DNA from: Deltaproteobacteria bacterium
Lineage (GTDB): Bacteria > Desulfobacterota_B > Binatia > Bin18
Assembly: GCA_012271025.1 (NCBI GenBank)
Contig: JAAXHF010000595.1
Span: forward strand, 1-13,395
Direction: 5' to 3'
Length of the DNA: 13,395 bases
Below, one piece after another: positions 6,809-13,395 of the stretch. Numbering within the stretch: the stretch's first letter is position 1; each line of letters opens with the position of its first letter. Both the position numbers and the translations under genes were made by a program. A model generated the notes under the pieces. The model was not told where the DNA came from. It saw only the letters and a list, made by a program, of their open reading frames with translations, and searched no databases.

Positions 6809-7653
6809 ACGGCCCATGGAGAGCAGTGCGGCCGCAGTCCGCGTCGGTCTGGTCCAGATGACGTGTGGAGACGAACCCGGCGCCAACCTCGACACAGCGG
6901 TGCGCCGCATCGAAATGGCCGCCCGGCGCGGCGCCCAGATTGTGTGTCTGCAAGAACTCTTTGGCTCGGTCTACTTTTGCCAGCGCGAGGATACCAGCTG
7001 TTTTCGGCTGGCCGAGCCGATTCCCGGACCGACAACCGACACCCTCAGCCGTGTGGCGCGAGACCGTCAGGTGGTGTTGATCGCGCCGATTTTTGAGAAG
7101 CGGGCGGCGGGTTTATTCCACAACTCGGTGGCGGTCATCGACGCCGACGGGACGCTGCTGGGCACCTATCGCAAGATGCACATCCCGGACGACCCGCTGT
7201 ACTATGAAAAGTTCTATTTCACCCCAGGCGATCTGGGTTTTCAGACGTTTACGACCCGCTACGCCCGGATCGGCGTCCTGATCTGCTGGGATCAGTGGTT
7301 TCCCGAGGCTGCTCGCCTGACCGCGCTGGGCGGCGCCCAGCTGCTGTTCTACCCAACGGCGATCGGCTGGCACCACGCCGAATGCGCCGAAGAGCGCCAG
7401 GTGCAGCGTCACGCCTGGCAGACAATCCAGTGCGGCCATGCAGTTGCCAACGGGGTGTTTGTGGCGGCGGTGAACCGGGTTGGCACGGAGGACGGCTTGC
7501 AGTTCTGGGGCTCCTCGTTTGTCAGCGACCCGTTTGGCCGCGTGCTGGCCAGCGCCGGAACCGAGGACGAAGAGACCCTGGTGGTCTCGTGTGACCTGGG
7601 TCGCATTGAGACGGTCCGTCAGGAGTGGCCGTTCCTGCGCGACCGACGGATCG

Positions 7654-10847
<3,194 letters not shown>

Positions 10848-10941
10848 ACGAGGAGACGATCCGAGTCGTTGCGGCCCAGCGCGGGGTTTAAGCGCAGGTC
10901 GCGCGGGACGGGATAGATAGACGCATCGAAGGAGCATCGAC

Positions 10942-11424
10942 ATGAAGTGGGATGAGGTCTGTAAAGACAGCCTGCTCCAGGATTTGCCGTACAAGATTGA
11001 ACTCAACGAGTGGGGAAATATCGTCATGAGCCCGGCTTCCAATCGGCACGGCAACCTGCAAACCAAAATCGCCTTTTACCTGATGAGCCATATGCCGGAC
11101 GGCACGGTGCTGACCGAATGCTCGGTAGACACGTCCAAGGGGGTGAAAGTGGCCGACGTGGTATGGGTGTCTGAGGCGTTTCTGCAACGCAACAGGGGCA
11201 CGACGCCGTATGTCGAGGCTCCCGAGGTGTGTGTCGAGATACAGTCCCCCGCCAACTCTGACGCGGAAATGGCCGACAAACGGAGCGTGTACTTTGCCGG
11301 GGGAGCGCGTGAGTGCTGGCTGTGCGACGAGGACGGTCATGTGTCGTTTTTCAGCCGGCAGGGAAAAATGGACCGCTCGCAACTCTTTCCGGCCATGCCA
11401 GCCCGGGTCGAAGCCGAGGCCTGA
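10942..11424 (+). CDS. Uma2 family protein (PD-(D/E)XK nuclease fold)
   Basis: A 160-residue member of the Uma2/DUF820 family, which has a restriction-endonuclease-like fold and is common in cyanobacteria and some uncultured bacteria; cellular roles are mostly unproven. The core reads YKIELNEWGNIVMSP (about 17-31), KVADVVWVS with the metal-site Asp72, then VCVEIQSPANSDAEMADKRSVY with Glu99, Lys113 and Tyr117, and GARECWLCDEDG. This matches the Uma2 pattern VE(V/I)xSP...K...Y...G..E.W..D. Many family members have such changes from the classical E-x-K, so activity is uncertain. Start ATG 10942 is supported by GAAGGAG 7 nt upstream. It is separated from ligA by 94 bp with no clear promoter or terminator. 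No partner antitoxin is adjacent. Confidence 0.85.
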   Translation: MKWDEVCKDSLLQDLPYKIELNEWGNIVMSPASNRHGNLQTKIAFYLMSHMPDGTVLTECSVDTSKGVKVADVVWVSEAFLQRNRGTTPYVEAPEVCVEIQSPANSDAEMADKRSVYFAGGARECWLCDEDGHVSFFSRQGKMDRSQLFPAMPARVEAEA

Positions 11425-11449
11425 TGGTCTTTGTCAGGGCGCAGGCGCG

Positions 11450-11479
11450 TTGACACTGCGCCGGGCTATGGTGTACATT
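11450..11479 (+). promoter_or_regulatory. Promoter of the tRNA-Gly gene
   Basis: A perfect -35 TTGACA (11450-11455) and a -10 TACATT (11474-11479; 4 of 6) are spaced by 18 bp. The predicted start near 11486 is a few bases before the mature tRNA 5' end at 11491. The GC-rich bases after the -10 (CCGGGACAACG) resemble a stringent-type discriminator, but that is inference. Confidence 0.65.
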
Positions 11480-11490
11480 TCCGGGACAAC

Positions 11491-11564
11491 GCGGGTGTAG
11501 CTCAGCTGGCTAGAGCGCGACCTTGCCAAGGTCGAAGTCGCCGGTTCGAAGCCGGTCACCCGCT
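11491..11564 (+). tRNA. tRNA-Gly, anticodon GCC
   Basis: A complete cloverleaf. The acceptor GCGGGTG (11491-11497) pairs with CACCCGC (11557-11563). The D stem is GCTC/GAGC. The anticodon stem CGACC/GGTCG encloses loop TTGCCAA with anticodon GCC at 11525-11527. The variable loop is 5 nt (AAGTC), and the T arm GCCGG-TTCGAAG-CCGGT includes one G-U pair. The discriminator is T, as expected for glycine tRNA. The next bases are TCC, so the CCA tail is not encoded and must be added by a nucleotidyltransferase. The gene stands alone with its own promoter and terminator and decodes GGC/GGU, abundant codons in this GC-rich window. Confidence 0.97.
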
Positions 11565-11570
11565 TCCTCC

Positions 11571-11602
11571 AAAGTCCCTGACCAGCCAGGGACTTTTTTT
11601 TG
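11571..11602 (+). terminator. Rho-independent terminator of the tRNA-Gly unit
   Basis: AAAGTCCCTG (11571-11580) pairs perfectly with CAGGGACTTT (11587-11596) around the 6-nt loop ACCAGC, and the 3' arm runs into a tract of nine T (11594-11602). It lies 6 nt past the tRNA discriminator base. This is a textbook intrinsic terminator and should insulate polA from upstream transcription. Confidence 0.93.
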
Positions 11603-11615
11603 GGCCGAAGCCGAG

Positions 11616-11645
11616 CCGGCTCGCTTGACGCTGGGCGAGCGGGCT
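11616..11645 (+). other. Imperfect hairpin in the polA upstream region
   Basis: GCC-g-GCTCGC (11616-11625) can pair with GCGAGC-g-GGC (11636-11645) with one internal G-G mismatch and a 10-nt loop that contains TTGACG. It lies between the tRNA terminator and polA. No T-run follows, so it is not an intrinsic terminator. It could be a leader structure or simply a by-product of GC-rich sequence. Confidence 0.25.
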
Positions 11646-11683
11646 GCCACAAAGGGGGGCATCAGCGTTCTCCTGTGTCCCCG

Positions 11684-13395
11684 ATGGCAGACGAACCCAT
11701 GCGGATTTTTCTGATCGACGGCCAGTCCTACATCTACCGCGCCTTCTACGCCGTGCGCGAGCTGAGCAACGCCAGCGGCTTTCCGACCAATGCCATCTTC
11801 GGCTTTGTGAACATGCTCCAAAGAGTCCAGGACACCTATCAGCCGAGCCATCTGGCGATCATCTTTGACGCGCCGGGCAAGACCTTCCGCCACGAGCGCT
11901 ACAGCGAGTACAAGGCCAACCGGCAGTCCATGCCTGACGCGTTGCGGCAGCAAATCCCGCGTATCAAAGAGGTCGTCGCGGCCTACCGCATTCCGGCCAT
12001 TGAGCTGGCCGGCTATGAGGCTGACGACATTCTGGCCACCCTGGCCGGCCGCTGGGATCGCGACGGGGCCGAGGTCGTTCTGGTGTCCGGCGATAAGGAC
12101 CTGATGCAGCTGGTATCCGAGCGGGTGACGATGCTCGACACCATGAAAAACAAGATCATCGGGATTGAAGAGGTGCGGGCCAAGTTCGGCGTCGAGCCCG
12201 GACGGGTAGTTGAAGTCCAGGCCCTGATGGGCGACTCGACCGACAATATTCCGGGCATTCCCGGGGTAGGTCCAAAGACGGCCATGAAACTCATCGCCGA
12301 ATGGCACGACCTCGAAAACGTCCTCAGCCACAGTGATGCCATCAAGGGCAAGCTGGGCCACAGGATCCGTGACAACAGCGAGTTGGCCCGTCTGTCCAAG
12401 GAACTGGCGACCCTGTGCCGCGAGGTCCCGCTTGAGGTCGAACTGGACAGCCTGGCCTGCCAGGAGCCCGACATCGACCGGCTGCGGGAGCTGTTCAGCG
12501 AGTTTGAGTTTCGCCGCCTGCTGGACGATCTGGACGCCGGCTGGGAATTTTCCCTGGATGACGAAGCGGCCAAGACGGGACGCTACGAAGTCGTCCGCAC
12601 CGCCGACCAATTGCAACACGTGCTCGACCAGATCCGGGCGGCCAAGACCTACTGCCTGGATACCGAGACGACCGCCCTCAATCCGCTCGATGCCGAGCTG
12701 GTCGGGGTCGCTCTGTCGGTCCGCGAGGAACACGCCTGGTATGTGCCGGTCGGCCATACGGCCGCAGGCGCCGAGTCCCAGCTGCCACGCCAGACTGTGC
12801 TGGCCGCCCTGCGCAGCCTGTTTGAGGACGCCTCGCTGTCGCTCATCGGCCAGAACCTCAAATACGATATTCTGGTTCTGGCCAAGTACGGGCTGTGGCC
12901 CGGGCGTCTGGCCGGCGACACCATGCTGGCCTCGTATCTGCTCGATCCCGCCACCCGGCATAATCTGAACGATCTGGCCTGGGAGCAGCTGCACTACAGC
13001 ATGACCAGCTATGAGGAAGTGACCGACGGGGCCAAAAAGGGCTTTGCCGAGGTGGCGGTCGAGGCGGCGGCCGGCTATTCGGGCGAAGACGCCGATATCA
13101 CCCTGCGCCTGGCCCAGCGCCTGTTTCCGCGCCTCGACGATGAGGACATGGGCGAGCTGTTCTCCGAGGTTGAGCTGCCCCTGGCCCTGGTCCTGGCCCG
13201 CATGGAGCTGGCCGGCATTCTGGTTGACCGCGATTTTTTGGCCGGACTGTCGGCCGAGTTCAGCCAGCACCGCAGCCGGCTCGAACATGAAATCTACGAA
13301 CTGGCCGGTGAGGAGTTCAACATCGCCTCGCCCCAGCAGCTCCAGCGCATCCTGTTTGACAAGCTGGGCCTGCCGCGCGGCAAAAAGACCAAGAC
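11684..13395 (+). CDS. polA: DNA polymerase I (3' end outside the window)
   Basis: Repair and Okazaki-fragment polymerase; 570 codons are visible and the frame is open at the right edge. The 5' nuclease domain covers about residues 5-260: LIDGQSYIYRAFYA with Asp12, GYEADDILATLAG, VLVSGDKDLMQLV and GDSTDNIPGIPGVGPKTA (H3TH region). The 3'-5' proofreading domain follows with Exo I CLDTETT (Asp326, Glu328), Exo II GQNLKYDILVL and Exo III YSGEDADITLRL (Y-x3-D), all intact, so proofreading should be active, unlike in PolA types that lost these residues. The final part, LARMELAGILVDRDFL and FNIASPQQLQRILFDKLGLP, is the beginning of the polymerase domain; its motifs A-C lie beyond the window. Start ATG 11684 (MADEPMRIFLIDG) or ATG 11699 (MRIFLIDG) are both possible; neither has a clear ribosome site. 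Transcription must start after the tRNA terminator. Confidence 0.97.
   Translation, partial: MADEPMRIFLIDGQSYIYRAFYAVRELSNASGFPTNAIFGFVNMLQRVQDTYQPSHLAIIFDAPGKTFRHERYSEYKANRQSMPDALRQQIPRIKEVVAAYRIPAIELAGYEADDILATLAGRWDRDGAEVVLVSGDKDLMQLVSERVTMLDTMKNKIIGIEEVRAKFGVEPGRVVEVQALMGDSTDNIPGIPGVGPKTAMKLIAEWHDLENVLSHSDAIKGKLGHRIRDNSELARLSKELATLCREVPLEVELDSLACQEPDIDRLRELFSEFEFRRLLDDLDAGWEFSLDDEAAKTGRYEVVRTADQLQHVLDQIRAAKTYCLDTETTALNPLDAELVGVALSVREEHAWYVPVGHTAAGAESQLPRQTVLAALRSLFEDASLSLIGQNLKYDILVLAKYGLWPGRLAGDTMLASYLLDPATRHNLNDLAWEQLHYSMTSYEEVTDGAKKGFAEVAVEAAAGYSGEDADITLRLAQRLFPRLDDEDMGELFSEVELPLALVLARMELAGILVDRDFLAGLSAEFSQHRSRLEHEIYELAGEEFNIASPQQLQRILFDKLGLPRGKKTK

Larger units (their letters stand above)
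6501..6815. promoter_or_regulatory. Shared 315-bp control region between speA and aguB
   Basis: No gene is supported here. Both flanking frames can be extended into it, but the translations (Arg/Pro/Ser-rich, no motifs) look non-coding. The region holds the aguB promoter (6780-6808), a perfect minus-strand TTGACA (6743-6738) that may serve speA, and three copies of a hexamer: AGGCTC at 6561-6566, AGGCTC at 6761-6766 and its complement GAGCCT at 6782-6787. The first two extend to AGGCTCnGCGC. Copies two and three form an inverted repeat with centres 21 bp apart, overlapping the aguB -35. This could be an operator coordinating agmatine production and use, but no protein is identified. Confidence 0.45.

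Noticed and set aside
6588..6815. 76-residue N-terminal extension of AguB
   Set aside because: The translation (Arg/Pro/Ala-rich) is not protein-like, it would run across the aguB promoter, and family members begin just before the VRVGLVQ strand.
10942..11424. Uma2 protein as part of a defence or toxin-antitoxin system
   Set aside because: No partner gene is adjacent: neighbours are ligA and a tRNA. The fold alone does not support such a role.
11419..11440. CCTGA...TCAGG hairpin at the Uma2 stop as a terminator
   Set aside because: Only a 5-bp stem, no T-run, and TTGACA of the tRNA promoter follows within a few bases; insufficient support.
11491..11564. tRNA-Gly as an integration site of a mobile element
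   Set aside because: No integrase, no duplicated tRNA 3' end and no phage or plasmid genes are seen in the window; downstream is the housekeeping gene polA.
11510..13288. 592-codon minus-strand open frame opposite polA
   Set aside because: It is the antisense shadow of polA in GC-rich DNA. Its translation is Gln/Gly/Leu-rich with no motif, also covers the tRNA and terminator, and the plus strand encodes unmistakable PolA domains.

Overview
The window is a chromosomal stretch of a high-GC bacterium (roughly 60% GC judged by eye), densely coded on both strands. NAD+-dependent DNA ligase, DNA polymerase I, a Sua5-type tRNA-modification enzyme and a tRNA-Gly without an encoded CCA all mark it as bacterial. 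The mix of genes (FYGW-type MFS carrier, SMP-30 lactonase, Uma2 protein, agmatine-route putrescine synthesis) would fit an uncultured proteobacterial, deltaproteobacterial or Tectomicrobia-like lineage. That placement is inference only, because no lineage-specific marker is present.

Left part (1-3498), accessory metabolism. An MFS carrier cut by the left edge reads rightward. Facing it are a predicted 49-codon small gene and an SMP-30/gluconolactonase-type hydrolase on the minus strand. The lactonase is divergent from a small O-methyltransferase-like SAM enzyme. The methyltransferase converges, with a 7-bp gap, on a GFA-family zinc protein.

Centre (3094-8814), polyamine block. A minus-strand run speA > sua5/tsaC > GFA is tightly packed, with gaps of 8 and 33 bp. 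It is divergent from a plus-strand aguB-aguA pair whose reading frames overlap. SpeA makes agmatine from arginine, AguA deiminates it to N-carbamoylputrescine, and AguB hydrolyses that to putrescine, so the whole arginine-to-putrescine route lies here around one 315-bp shared control region. That region carries a near-consensus promoter placed so that aguB would be leaderless, and three copies of a hexamer (AGGCTC or its complement) that could be an operator.

Right part (8820-13395), DNA replication and repair. ligA follows aguA after 5 bp, then come a Uma2-family PD-(D/E)XK protein, a self-contained tRNA-Gly(GCC) unit with its own promoter and a strong intrinsic terminator, and polA, which runs off the right edge. 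polA has intact 5' nuclease and proofreading motifs in the part visible.

I see no CRISPR array, insertion sequence, integrase, phage gene or obvious defence system. The most interesting points are regulatory (the speA/aguBA control region) and the small gene behind the SMP-30 stop. Nothing here is clearly a new multi-gene system.
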